Below, one piece after another: positions 26,498 to 35,094 of a stretch of 64,000 bases of DNA. The notes beneath the pieces were generated by a model. That model had not been told where the DNA came from. It saw only the letters and a list, made by a program, of their open reading frames with translations, and did no database searches. Source of the DNA: CAWBCI01 sp963787195 (lineage in GTDB: Bacteria > Bacteroidota > Bacteroidia > Bacteroidales > JAGOPY01); the NCBI GenBank assembly GCA_963787195.1, contig CAWBCI010000006.1:97765-161764 (forward strand), written 5' to 3'. Every line of letters starts with the position of its first letter. Position 1 is the first letter of the stretch. A program made the translations under genes and the position numbers.

Positions 26498-26515
26498 ATA
26501 AGTTCCTGAATAATA

Positions 26516-27823
26516 TCAGGATTCAATTCCAAATTCTTTCCGGATCATATCTACTGCATCCAGTTTTTCCCATGCAAAAAAGTCCACCTCCTTGAAATGC
26601 TTTTTCTGACCATCTACGAGTTTTTCCCTGGTTTCTTTGTCCTTATAACCAACTTCAATTTCCTTGCGATAATAATCCCGGCCAAAATGCCCGTAAGTCG
26701 CTGTTGGCAAGTATATCGGATTTTGAAGCCCAAATCTCTGTATGATTGCAAAAGGTCTCAGATCGAATAATTTCATGACCCTGGCTGATATTTCCGAATG
26801 ACTGAGCACTTTTCCGCTTTTGTCCCTGACTTTGGTGGTTCCGTTTGTGTTCACCAGAAATCCAACCGGTGTTGCAACCCCAATTGCATAGGCTATCTGC
26901 ACCAGAGCTTCGTGCGCGAGCCCGGCAGCAACAAGGTTTTTGGCAATGTGCCTGGCCGCATAGGCTGCGGAACGGTCAACCTTGGAAGCGTCTTTTCCTG
27001 AAAAAGCGCCGCCTCCATGAGCTCCTCTTCCACCATAAGTGTCAACGATGATTTTCCTTCCGGTCAGTCCGGTGTCGCCATGGGGGCCTCCGATTACGAA
27101 TTTTCCGGTGGGATTGACCAGGAGTCTGTAATTCTTTTGAAATATTTTTTTAACCCTGGATGGAAGGGGCTTGATTACTCTTGGAATCAGAATGGATTCA
27201 ACATCTTTCCGAATCTTCTCCTGCATTTTTTCATCGCTGTCAAACTCGTCATGCTGGGTTGAGACCACAATAGTGTCGATACGAACAGGCAAATGTTCTT
27301 CATCATATTCTATGGTAACCTGTGACTTGGAGTCAGGACGGAGGTATTGCATTTGTTTCCCCTCTTTACGGATAACAGCCAGTTCCTGTAAAAGCATATG
27401 AGCTAATTCTATCGGCATCGGCATGAAATTATCCATTTCATCTGAAGCATAGCCAAACATCATCCCCTGGTCGCCTGCCCCCTGTTCAAATTTATTCTTG
27501 CGTATTACTCCCCTGGCAATGTCCGCAGATTGTTCATGCAAGGCTGAAATGACCCCGCAGGAATCGGCATCAAACTTATACTCAGCCTTGGTATATCCGA
27601 TATTACGGATAGTTGTCCTGACCAGTTCATCCAGGCTGATATAGCCCTTGGTGCGGACTTCGCCACTACAAACTACCAGACCAGTGGTGACAAGTGTTTC
27701 GCAGGCAACTTTAGATTCAGGATCTTGTTTGAGGAATTCATCCAGCAAAGAATCTGAAATCTGATCAGCTACTTTATCCGGATGCCCTTCTGAAACTGAC
27801 TCGGAGGTAAAGAGGTAACTCAT
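26516..27823 (-). CDS. metK: S-adenosylmethionine synthetase
   Basis: A 435-residue methionine adenosyltransferase making SAM from ATP and methionine. Signatures are GHPDKVADQISD near the N-terminus, GAGDQGMMFGYA near residue 116 and the phosphate-binding GGPHGDTGLTGRKI near 245. The C-terminal part is longer than in E. coli (about 384), as in other Bacteroidota. No SAM riboswitch was recognised in the leader, only a small hairpin at 27853-27873. It is preceded by its own promoter and ends in the shared terminator. Confidence 0.97.
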   Translation of the reverse strand: MSYLFTSESVSEGHPDKVADQISDSLLDEFLKQDPESKVACETLVTTGLVVCSGEVRTKGYISLDELVRTTIRNIGYTKAEYKFDADSCGVISALHEQSADIARGVIRKNKFEQGAGDQGMMFGYASDEMDNFMPMPIELAHMLLQELAVIRKEGKQMQYLRPDSKSQVTIEYDEEHLPVRIDTIVVSTQHDEFDSDEKMQEKIRKDVESILIPRVIKPLPSRVKKIFQKNYRLLVNPTGKFVIGGPHGDTGLTGRKIIVDTYGGRGAHGGGAFSGKDASKVDRSAAYAARHIAKNLVAAGLAHEALVQIAYAIGVATPVGFLVNTNGTTKVRDKSGKVLSHSEISARVMKLFDLRPFAIIQRFGLQNPIYLPTATYGHFGRDYYRKEIEVGYKDKETREKLVDGQKKHFKEVDFFAWEKLDAVDMIRKEFGIES

Positions 27824-27886
27824 TATTTTAAAAATATTTAAGTAAAAGGATGGGGAATTTTATAGCCATTCCCTTGATTATGGCCG

Positions 27887-27919
27887 CAAAATTAATAATT
27901 ATTTAGAATTATTCTGAAA
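27887..27919 (-). promoter_or_regulatory. Promoter for metK
   Basis: On the minus strand TTTC (27916-27919) is followed after 21 bp by TAATTTTG (27887-27894) and then GC. Initiation is expected near 27880, giving a leader of about 57 nt containing a 6-bp hairpin. Confidence 0.6.
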
Positions 27920-27926
27920 AATCGAA

Positions 27927-28835
27927 CTAATGGGTCAGATTCTGGAAAATTTCTTCCAGCCTTATTTCCTCTTTCTGCATGGAAAGGATGGTCATATTTT
28001 GTTTCACCGCTGTCTGGAAAAGCTGTTCCCGGATATCTTCTGTAGCAGATGCTTCCAGGATCCAGGTATTGCCCCCTGTGTTTTTATAATGAATAATTCC
28101 TTCCAGGGATTTGAAGAAATCAGGCGGTATTTCAGTTGCAAATTCCACGGTTACCATGGTCTTATTCCTGGCTTTTTCACTCAGATTTTTCGTCAGGTCA
28201 TCCGCGACTATACGGCCCTTGTTAATGATGATAACCCGGTCGCAGATGGCTTCTACCTCCTGCATTATGTGGGTTGACAGCATCACGGTCTTTTCTTTTC
28301 CAATTGATTTGATGAGCTGACGGATTTCAAGCAGTTGGTTCGGATCCAAACCCGAGGTAGGTTCATCCAGTATAAGGACTTCCGGATCATGGATCAGAGC
28401 CTGTGCCAGTCCAACTCTTTGTTTATATCCTTTGGATAAAGCTCCTATTTTTTTGTTCTGCTCAACTGTCAAACCGGTGATCTCAATCATTTCATCAATC
28501 CTGGCCCATTTATCTTTTCCAATCTGATAAATTCCAGCTACAAACTCCAGAAATTCCCGCACATACATATCCGGGTATAAAGGATTTTGCTCCGGCAGAT
28601 AGCCGACTTTTGACCGGACTTCGAGTGACTGTTCATAAATATCGTATCCACATACACTGGCTTCCCCGCTGGTAGGAGGAATGAAACAAGTAATGATCTT
28701 CATAAGGGTTGATTTACCGGCCCCGTTAGGCCCCAGTAATCCTACCACTTCACCTGGATTTACATTGAAGCTGACTCCATCCAGGGCTTTCTGTGCCCCG
28801 AAAATTTTAGTGATATTTTTTACCTGAATTGACAT
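27927..28835 (-). CDS. gldA: GldA-type ABC transporter ATPase
   Basis: A 302-residue ABC ATPase: Walker A GLLGPNGAGKSTL (about 33-45), signature LSKGYKQRVGLA (about 134-145), Walker B VLILDEPTSGLDP and the switch His in MLSTHIMQEVE. A C-terminal extension of about 85 residues is typical of ABC-2 efflux ATPases. Its length and sequence agree with GldA of gliding Bacteroidota. GldF and GldG, the permease partners, are not next to it, so another ABC-2 exporter is possible. A membrane-protein gene lies 47 bp upstream. Confidence 0.78.
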   Translation of the reverse strand: MSIQVKNITKIFGAQKALDGVSFNVNPGEVVGLLGPNGAGKSTLMKIITCFIPPTSGEASVCGYDIYEQSLEVRSKVGYLPEQNPLYPDMYVREFLEFVAGIYQIGKDKWARIDEMIEITGLTVEQNKKIGALSKGYKQRVGLAQALIHDPEVLILDEPTSGLDPNQLLEIRQLIKSIGKEKTVMLSTHIMQEVEAICDRVIIINKGRIVADDLTKNLSEKARNKTMVTVEFATEIPPDFFKSLEGIIHYKNTGGNTWILEASATEDIREQLFQTAVKQNMTILSMQKEEIRLEEIFQNLTH

Positions 28836-28882
28836 ATCAGATTGAGTGTTTTGAACAGCGAAATTAAATAAAAATGCTGCCC

Positions 28883-29599
28883 TCAGTTTTTATTCATACG
28901 CCTCAGGTAGAAAATTATTGCCATAAGGATCAAACATTGGCCCAAAATAAAGACTATCCAGGGGAAACTTTCCGGTACATAAGTAGCAGAGTAGCGGCGT
29001 AATTCTTCGGATCCCGTGTTCTCCAGGAGAAATACCGGGCTGAATTTTTGTAAAAGAAAATTAAGATAATCTTCCATATATGTATACAGGATGATTAAAG
29101 ATCCCATGAACAGCAGAATGAATTCCATTTTTTTTAATCCGGCGGCCCCTCCTTTTTGTTCTTTTACGAATATTGCAATTCCGATTAATATCATGCTGCC
29201 GGCATTTAAGCAGGGTGCTAATACCGGACCGGTCCAAACTGATGGGAGGAGGAACAGGATATCCCAGGTCAACAGGCTCGCCGGCCAATCCAGAATGACT
29301 TTCAGAAAAACATAATAAAAGATGTCCCAAATTCCGAAAACGTAGAGGAAGATTCCGAATTTGCCGGCAGAGGACCTGGCGGAGAGTATGCCAACAGAGA
29401 CTATCATGGCCAGGGTTGCTGCTTCCCTGAACATTTCGGTCAGGATATAACGCGTTTGCATTTCTTTCAGAGGGAATGCAAATCCTCCGGGATAATAAAT
29501 CTGCCTTAGATAAATCACAACTGCACTTTCGAAATATCCCATCGCTATCGCAAACAGGGTGATCCAGAATATCCGCCTTAAAATTTCCGAATTCTTCAT
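28883..29599 (-). CDS. Polytopic membrane protein of unknown function
   Basis: A 238-residue protein from ATG 29599 (MKNSEILRRIFWITLF...). An upstream ATG at 29617 overlaps a -7-like TAATTTTA, so the downstream start is preferred. About six hydrophobic segments are visible, with charged loops such as YLRQIYYPGGFAFPLKEM in the first periplasmic-side loop and a tail ending YLRRMNKN. I do not recognise the family. It lies 47 bp upstream of the gldA-like gene on the same strand, so a link to that transporter is possible but unproven. Confidence 0.7.
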   Translation of the reverse strand: MKNSEILRRIFWITLFAIAMGYFESAVVIYLRQIYYPGGFAFPLKEMQTRYILTEMFREAATLAMIVSVGILSARSSAGKFGIFLYVFGIWDIFYYVFLKVILDWPASLLTWDILFLLPSVWTGPVLAPCLNAGSMILIGIAIFVKEQKGGAAGLKKMEFILLFMGSLIILYTYMEDYLNFLLQKFSPVFLLENTGSEELRRYSATYVPESFPWIVFILGQCLILMAIIFYLRRMNKN

Positions 29600-29763
29600 A
29601 AATAATCTTAATCCCATAAAATTACAATGAATCCGGCAGAAATACCATGAGTCCTTATTGATTTCCTTTTTAGTCGATTTAATGCCAATCTTCCTTCTTT
29701 ATTTTTGTAATTCTGAAAAGAAGGATTTAAAAGCCCTTATATTTTAAAATTATTCATTACAAA

Positions 29764-29795
29764 TTTGTTAAAGTCAATTTTTAATCCTATTTTTG
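29764..29795 (+). promoter_or_regulatory. Promoter of the rplM ribosomal operon
   Basis: TTTG (29764-29767), a 20-bp spacer and TATTTTTG (29788-29795) followed by CACCC form a near-perfect Bacteroidota promoter. The start codon chosen for rplM is 49 bp downstream. Confidence 0.8.
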
Positions 29796-29844
29796 CACCC
29801 CATTTTTGGAAGGTATTCTTACTTTAATTGAAATTAATCAGCAG

Positions 29845-30300
29845 ATGGACACCTTAAGTTTAAGAACGAAAAGTGCGAATAAAGAGACCGTTACGAAAAA
29901 CTGGATCTTGATTGACGCAGAAAATGAAATTTTAGGGAGGCTCGCATCCAGAGCCGCCAAGATTTTACGTGGCAAAAATAAGCCATATTATACTCCTCAC
30001 GTTGATTGTGGTGATAATGTGATCATTATCAATGCTGAGAAGATCAGGTTGACAGGTAATAAACTGGAGAACAAGATATATGTCAGGCATACTACCTATC
30101 CAGGTGGACAGCGTTTGACATCCGCCAGGGAAATGCTTGCCAAAAAACCAATTTCCCCGGTTGAAAAAGCCATAAAAGGGATGTTACCCAGAACAAGGCT
30201 GGGCCGCGAAATTTACCGGAACCTGCATGTTTATGCAGGACCCGAGCATCCGCACGAAGCCCAGAAACCTACAGAAATAAAACTTAATACCATTAAATAA
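29845..30300 (+). CDS. rplM: 50S ribosomal protein L13
   Basis: A 151-residue ribosomal protein of the large subunit that binds 23S rRNA early in assembly. The start at 29845 (MDTLSLRTKSAN) is chosen over an in-frame upstream start at 29806, because it gives the normal Bacteroidota N-terminus and leaves space after the promoter. Typical segments include ILGRLASRAAKILRGK and VIIINAEKIRLTG. First gene of rplM-rpsI-rpsB-tsf; rpsI starts 4 bp after its stop. Confidence 0.97.
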   Translation: MDTLSLRTKSANKETVTKNWILIDAENEILGRLASRAAKILRGKNKPYYTPHVDCGDNVIIINAEKIRLTGNKLENKIYVRHTTYPGGQRLTSAREMLAKKPISPVEKAIKGMLPRTRLGREIYRNLHVYAGPEHPHEAQKPTEIKLNTIK

Positions 30301-30304
30301 GACC

Positions 30305-30691
30305 ATGGAAGTCATTAACACTATCGGTAGAAGAAAGACTGCTGTTGCCCGGATCTATATGAAAGATGGAAACGGAAAGATCACGGTCAATAAGAGGGAA
30401 TTCAATGAATATTTTCCAACGGCTACCCTCCAATATGTGGTAAATCAGCCTTTTGAAATTACCAAGACCACTCAAAAATTTGACATTTTGGTAAATCTTG
30501 ATGGCGGAGGTTACAATGGTCAGGCTGAAGCACTTAGCCTGGCGATCTCCCGTGCCTTATGCATAGTAGATCCCGAACATCGGAAACCATTGAAAGATAA
30601 AGGATTGCTTCGCAGAGATCCCAGGATGGTTGAAAGGAAGAAACCCGGTCAGCCTGGAGCACGTAAGAAATTCCAGTTTAGCAAACGCTAA
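30305..30691 (+). CDS. rpsI: 30S ribosomal protein S9
   Basis: A 128-residue small-subunit protein whose basic C-terminal tail reaches the P-site tRNA. NTIGRRKTAVARIYM is at the N-terminus and the tail ends FQFSKR, the expected invariant lysine-arginine end. Full length. It is translated right after rplM (4-bp gap) and separated from rpsB by 111 bp containing a strong hairpin. Confidence 0.98.
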   Translation: MEVINTIGRRKTAVARIYMKDGNGKITVNKREFNEYFPTATLQYVVNQPFEITKTTQKFDILVNLDGGGYNGQAEALSLAISRALCIVDPEHRKPLKDKGLLRRDPRMVERKKPGQPGARKKFQFSKR

Positions 30692-30726
30692 TATTTTCCA
30701 ATATATCGGATCGTGTTTAGTATCTA

Positions 30727-30765
30727 AACTGTCGAGACCATCTTTCAAGGTGCTACTCGACAGTT
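30727..30765 (+). promoter_or_regulatory. Hairpin in the rpsI-rpsB gap, possible S2 leader element
   Basis: AACTGTCGAG (30727-30736) pairs perfectly with CTCGACAGTT (30756-30765); inside, ACC and GGT can pair further. No T-run follows, so it is not a normal terminator. It ends 38 nt before the rpsB ATG, where autoregulatory leaders for S2 are known in other bacteria. Regulatory function is inference; a processing site or weak attenuator is also possible. Confidence 0.5.
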
Positions 30766-30802
30766 GCATTTAAAGAAAGTAAACAATTAATTAAAAAAAC
30801 AA

Positions 30803-31702
30803 ATGGCAAGAACAACTTTTGAAGAATTGCTGGATGCCGGAGTACATTTCGGGCATCTGAAAAGAAAATGGAACCCGAATATGGCTCCTTATATTTTTAT
30901 GGAGCGCAATGGGATCCACATCATCGACCTATACAAAACCATGGCCAAGATGGAGGAAGCCGCCTCCGGGCTTAAACAAATTGCCAAATCAGGCAAGAAA
31001 GTTCTCTTTGTTGCTACAAAAAAACAGGCGAAGGAAATCGTGGCCAATAATATAAAAAAGGTAAATATGCCTTACGTGGTCGAACGCTGGCCGGGCGGAA
31101 TGCTTACCAACTTTGCAACGATCCGGAAAGCAGTCCGGAAAATGGCCTCCATAGATAAGATGATGACTACCAGTAGTTTTCTGAACCTTTCAAAAAGAGA
31201 GCGCCTTCAGATTAACCGTGAGCGCATGAAACTTGAAAAGCAACTCGGAAGTATCGCCGACCTGAACCGGCTGCCCTCAGCTCTTTTCGTGGTTGATATT
31301 CTAAAAGAGAAAATTGCTATTGCTGAAGCCAGGAAATTAAATATTCCGACTTTCGCTATTGTCGACACAAATTCAGATCCTAATATCATTGATTTTCCTA
31401 TTCCGGCCAATGATGATGCATCTAAATCAATTGATTTGATTTTGAAAGTAATGGCCCAGGCTATAGAAGAAGGTCTTGCTGAACGTAAAATGGATAAGGA
31501 TGCTAAAATTGCTGAAGAAGAAGAAATGTTCGACAAGGTAGCAGCCAAATCTAAAACACTTGAAGAATTTGAAGAGGAAGAACCGGCCGACGGAAGCAGG
31601 AAACGGATCATCGTCGACGGTCCTGCAAAAATGAAAAAGGATGAGAAGGCACCTGAAGGCAAAAGATTGCGTAAAGGTCCTATTAAATCTAAAAAATTAT
31701 AA
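30803..31702 (+). CDS. rpsB: 30S ribosomal protein S2
   Basis: A 299-residue S2. The core (1-230) has LLDAGVHFGHLKRKWNPNM, VERWPGGMLTNF and the conserved NIPTFAIVDTNSDP. A C-terminal extension of about 60 charged residues (EEEEMFDKVA through the lysine-rich tail ending KSKKL) makes it longer than the E. coli form (241). Similar extensions occur in other Bacteroidota. It is followed by tsf after 29 bp, the usual rpsB-tsf pair. Confidence 0.97.
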   Translation: MARTTFEELLDAGVHFGHLKRKWNPNMAPYIFMERNGIHIIDLYKTMAKMEEAASGLKQIAKSGKKVLFVATKKQAKEIVANNIKKVNMPYVVERWPGGMLTNFATIRKAVRKMASIDKMMTTSSFLNLSKRERLQINRERMKLEKQLGSIADLNRLPSALFVVDILKEKIAIAEARKLNIPTFAIVDTNSDPNIIDFPIPANDDASKSIDLILKVMAQAIEEGLAERKMDKDAKIAEEEEMFDKVAAKSKTLEEFEEEEPADGSRKRIIVDGPAKMKKDEKAPEGKRLRKGPIKSKKL

Positions 31703-31731
31703 AATATTCAACCTTAAGATACTTAGAAAAA

Positions 31732-32568
31732 ATGGCAAATATTACTGCAACTGATGTAAATAAACTGAGAAAAATGACCGGGGCCGGAATGATGGACTGT
31801 AAAAATGCCCTGGTCGAAAGCGAAGGTGATTTTGATGTAGCTATTGAAATTCTCAGGAAAAAAGGTCAGAAAGTAGCTGCCAAACGTGCCGACAGGGAAG
31901 CAACCGAAGGTATCGTTCTGGCAAAAACTAATAGCGACCATTCTTTTGGAGGCCTTGTAATTATCAATTCGGAAACTGACTTTGTGGCCAATAGTGTTGA
32001 CTTTGTTACTTATGCGAATAAAGTCATTGATCTGGTAGTAGAAAATAAGCCGGCTTCAATTGAGAACCTCCGTCAACTTGATATGAATGGACGTAGTGTT
32101 GAGGAAAATTTGACTGAACTGGTTGGTAAAACCGGCGAAAAGTTGGACCTCGCCGCTTATAATTCTGTTTCAGCTGCTTATGTATCTGCATACATTCACC
32201 AGGGAAGCAAATTAGCAACCCTTGTTGCCCTCAATAAAAACGGATTTGAAGGAGTAGAACAATTAGCACATGATCTGGCAATGCAGGTGGCTGCTATGAA
32301 CCCCGTAGCTGTTGATAAAGATGATGTGGATCCGGCTATGATTGAAAAGGAACTTGAAATCGGAAGAGAACAGGCAAAACAGGAAGGTAAACCCGAGAGC
32401 ATGCTTGATAAAATAGCTGCCGGAAAACTGAACCGTTTTTTCAAGGATAATACTTTGATGGGACAGGATTTTATCAAGGATTCATCCAAAACGGTAGCTC
32501 AATATGTTGAGAGTTTTGGAAAGGATCTGAAAGTGCTTGCAATCTACAGACAGAAATTGGGTGATTAA
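31732..32568 (+). CDS. tsf: Translation elongation factor Ts
   Basis: A 278-residue guanine nucleotide exchange factor for EF-Tu. The N-terminal UBA-like module has KLRKMTGAGMMDCKNALVE, and the core continues with SETDFVAN and the C-terminal KFFKDNT-like RFFKDNTLMGQDFIKD. It is full length for the phylum. It ends the rplM operon, with a strong terminator 27 bp after the stop. Confidence 0.98.
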   Translation: MANITATDVNKLRKMTGAGMMDCKNALVESEGDFDVAIEILRKKGQKVAAKRADREATEGIVLAKTNSDHSFGGLVIINSETDFVANSVDFVTYANKVIDLVVENKPASIENLRQLDMNGRSVEENLTELVGKTGEKLDLAAYNSVSAAYVSAYIHQGSKLATLVALNKNGFEGVEQLAHDLAMQVAAMNPVAVDKDDVDPAMIEKELEIGREQAKQEGKPESMLDKIAAGKLNRFFKDNTLMGQDFIKDSSKTVAQYVESFGKDLKVLAIYRQKLGD

Positions 32569-32594
32569 TAATTTCCCCGGTTTACAGATATTTA

Positions 32595-32628
32595 AAAGGC
32601 GGCTCAAACAAGAGCCGCCTTTTTTTTG
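32595..32628 (+). terminator. Rho-independent terminator after tsf
   Basis: AAAGGCGGCTC and GAGCCGCCTTT form a perfect 11-bp stem with a 6-nt loop, followed by a run of T. It ends the ribosomal operon. Confidence 0.9.
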
Positions 32629-32689
32629 GATCCTTTGCAGAACAATCTCCAATTTCATATCTATACTGAATGACCGGAAAGGAAATATT

Positions 32690-32721
32690 AAAAAAGGACA
32701 TCTTGTTTCGAGATGTCCTTT
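32690..32721 (-). terminator. Rho-independent terminator at the end of the dcw/yqeY transcript
   Basis: On the minus strand AAAGGACATCT pairs with AGATGTCCTTT around a 7-nt loop and is followed by TTTTTT. It lies 65 bp downstream of the yqeY stop and marks the end of the 16-kb minus-strand run. Confidence 0.85.
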
Positions 32722-32786
32722 ACTTAGATAAAAATAGTATTCAACTGATCAGTATCTCAACATGCCCTGAAATGGGCCCTGCCTGA

Positions 32787-33242
32787 TCAGATACCTAGAA
32801 GTTCCCTGACCAAAGCAGAAACCATCTTGTTGTCCGCTTTGCCGGCTAATTGTTTGGTGGCGACCCCCATCACCTTGCCCATATCTTTTATAGTTGTAGC
32901 ACCCAGATCATTGATAATTTGTTGGACTGCCAGTCGGATTTCTTCATTACTCAATTGTTTGGGTAGATATTGTTCAATTATTCCCGCCTGATATGATTCC
33001 TCATCTGCCAGATCATTACGACCGGATTCACGGTAAAGGACGGCGGATTCATTCCGTTGTTTCACCAGTCTTTGAAGTAACTTGAGTTCAATATCTTCAG
33101 GAATACTCTCTCCGCTATGGTTCTTTTCAGTTTTAGCAAGGAGCACGGCAGCTTTTATAGCTCTGAGAGCTTCCAGCTTCCGATGGTCCCTTGCAAGCAT
33201 TGACTGCTTTATATCCTCATTTATTAATTTTTCGAGTTCCAT
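32787..33242 (-). CDS. GatB/YqeY domain protein
   Basis: A 151-residue protein of the YqeY family (PF09424), related to the C-terminal tRNA-binding region of GatB. LEKLINEDIKQSM is at the start, EQYLPKQLSNEEI in the middle and GKVMGVATKQLAGKADNKMV at the end. Its precise role is unknown. It lies 41 bp downstream of ftsZ on the same strand, ahead of a terminator, so it is probably the last gene of the dcw transcript. This ftsZ-yqeY order is common in Bacteroidota. Confidence 0.93.
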   Translation of the reverse strand: MELEKLINEDIKQSMLARDHRKLEALRAIKAAVLLAKTEKNHSGESIPEDIELKLLQRLVKQRNESAVLYRESGRNDLADEESYQAGIIEQYLPKQLSNEEIRLAVQQIINDLGATTIKDMGKVMGVATKQLAGKADNKMVSALVRELLGI

Positions 33243-33283
33243 ATCAGTTTGCTTTAATGTTTTATTCCTGAAACAGGCATTTA

Positions 33284-35002
33284 TCAGTCTACATTATCAT
33301 GAAGGAATGAATTATTGGAACGCAACTCCGTATTCCTGGAATTTTCATCCCCGTAAAGAGAATACCTCGAAATATTTGATTCTTCAGAGGGTACTGATGA
33401 TTTGAGTTCAACATTCTTCCTCAGGTATGCTGGTTGTGATTCCAGTTCTTCCAGACCACTGTCGGTCCCGAATTTCATGCTCAGGTTCCTGAGCTTTTCT
33501 ATCCGTTCCTGGGACTTCAGATCAAATGATGGTTTATCATTGGTATCTGCATTCTCTTTGTCAGCAGCAGGTTTCTTAATATAGACCTCAAAGGGTTTAT
33601 TATTCTCCTTTGCTACTGATGGCTGGTCTTCAGGCTCAGTCTGCTGATGCTTATCCATGCCTTTCACTTTGTCATTTATTTGCGGCTCATTTATTCTGGA
33701 TTTGTTGGCTGCAGGTGTTCGTTCTGGCGGTAAATCATTACTCAGGTCAAAAACGAAGGTCCTTTCTTCTTTTAGCCTGGTTTCAGTTGCTACAGGATTT
33801 TTAATGGCAGGTTTGTTCGATGTTTCACGGATGAGGGTAATCCTATCGAAATCGACTTCTGTATCCTTCGATATATTATCTTCCTTTGGATTCGTATCTT
33901 CCGGATTTTTGACTTTCAGTTCAATCTGATCGTTCGTCGCTAAAGATTCTTCCTGCTGAGGAACTTTGAGTGTGCTCTCCTGTTTGGGTTCATCTGTGAG
34001 CGTGTGACGGATGATATTCTCCTGAATTTCGACCTTTCTTTTTTCACTGTCAAATCCGGTGGCGATAAGTGTAATACCTATGCATTTACCTAAATCGTCT
34101 TCCACTCCGTTGCCCCAGATAATCTCCGCCTGGGATTTGGCTTCACGCTGAATATAGTCGGTAATCTCAGTGACTTCATCCATGGAAATTTCCTCTTCAC
34201 CGGAAGAAATGTACAGGAGAACATTGCTGGCGCCTTCAATTTCATTATCATTCAGCAGGGGAGATGCAAGGGCTGCTTTAACTGCTTCCAATGCCCTGTT
34301 TTCTCCTTCAGCCTTGGATGAACCCATTATGGCCTTTCCGCTGTTTTTCATTACAGTTTTAACATCTTCAAAGTCGACATTGATGTAACCGGTCACTGTG
34401 ATGATTTCGGCTATGCCTTTAGCCGCAGTAGTCAGTACATCATCAGCTTTATGGAAAGCGTCCGACAATTTCAGATCACCGTACAATTCCCGGAGTTTAT
34501 CATTACTTATGATTAGCAAAGTATCTACATATTGTTTGAGTTCCTTGATCCCTTCTTCGGCCTGCATGCGCCTTTTACGACCTTCGAAAGAGAAGGGGAT
34601 AGTCACTATGCCTACGGTCAGGATATCCAGTTCCCTGGCTATAGAAGCTATCACAGGAGCAGCTCCTGTGCCGGTGCCTCCTCCCATTCCGGCAGTAATG
34701 AAAATCATCTTGGTATTTTTCTCCAGGATTTCCCGGATCTCGTCAGTTTTCTGCATTGCTGCATCCTTTCCGACAGCCGGTATTGAACCGGCTCCAAGGC
34801 CTTTATCACCCAATTGTATCTTGGTCGGTACAGAAGAAAGTTCCATAGATTGGGCATCTGTGTTGCAGATTATGAAATCCACCCCCCTGATCCCTTGCTG
34901 GAACATATGGTTTACCGCATTGCTGCCACCTCCGCCAACGCCGATGACTTTAATAATAGATGACTGATTCTTAGGCATGTCGAATTTGATCATGTCATTC
35001 AT
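33284..35002 (-). CDS. ftsZ: Cell division protein FtsZ
   Basis: A 572-residue tubulin-like GTPase that builds the Z-ring. The tubulin signature GGGTGTGAAPV lies near residue 107 and the N-terminal loop GVGGGGSNAVNHM near 23. The GTPase core ends near 330. A long disordered, charged linker (about 330-500) follows, then PAYLRKNVEL near 527 and the Bacteroidota-specific tail NNSFLHDNVD. The length excess over E. coli (383) is linker. ftsA ends 92 bp upstream, a gap that holds an inverted repeat. Confidence 0.98.
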   Translation of the reverse strand: MNDMIKFDMPKNQSSIIKVIGVGGGGSNAVNHMFQQGIRGVDFIICNTDAQSMELSSVPTKIQLGDKGLGAGSIPAVGKDAAMQKTDEIREILEKNTKMIFITAGMGGGTGTGAAPVIASIARELDILTVGIVTIPFSFEGRKRRMQAEEGIKELKQYVDTLLIISNDKLRELYGDLKLSDAFHKADDVLTTAAKGIAEIITVTGYINVDFEDVKTVMKNSGKAIMGSSKAEGENRALEAVKAALASPLLNDNEIEGASNVLLYISSGEEEISMDEVTEITDYIQREAKSQAEIIWGNGVEDDLGKCIGITLIATGFDSEKRKVEIQENIIRHTLTDEPKQESTLKVPQQEESLATNDQIELKVKNPEDTNPKEDNISKDTEVDFDRITLIRETSNKPAIKNPVATETRLKEERTFVFDLSNDLPPERTPAANKSRINEPQINDKVKGMDKHQQTEPEDQPSVAKENNKPFEVYIKKPAADKENADTNDKPSFDLKSQERIEKLRNLSMKFGTDSGLEELESQPAYLRKNVELKSSVPSEESNISRYSLYGDENSRNTELRSNNSFLHDNVD

Positions 35003-35064
35003 AGTATTTATATTTTAAAATTATTCGATAAATTACTTTCGTTCATTGCTTGTCTGAATACTTA

Positions 35065-35083
35065 TTAACAACTTTATTGTTAA
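35065..35083. repeat. Inverted repeat in the ftsA-ftsZ gap
   Basis: TTAACAA and TTGTTAA are separated by 5 bp, a perfect 7-bp inverted repeat just upstream of ftsZ. It could be a protein-binding site or an RNA hairpin; no T-run follows on the minus strand. Confidence 0.4.
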
Positions 35084-35094
35084 TTACTTGAGCC

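Noticed and set aside
27824..27926. SAM riboswitch upstream of metK
   Set aside because: The leader is only about 57 nt and no SAM-I or SAM-II core was recognised; only a 6-bp hairpin is present.
31207..31662. 151-codon minus-strand frame opposite rpsB
   Set aside because: Serine-rich antisense artefact of the charged S2 tail, with no start signals.
34398..34967. 189-codon plus-strand frame opposite ftsZ
   Set aside because: It mirrors the glycine-rich GTPase core of ftsZ and has no independent support.
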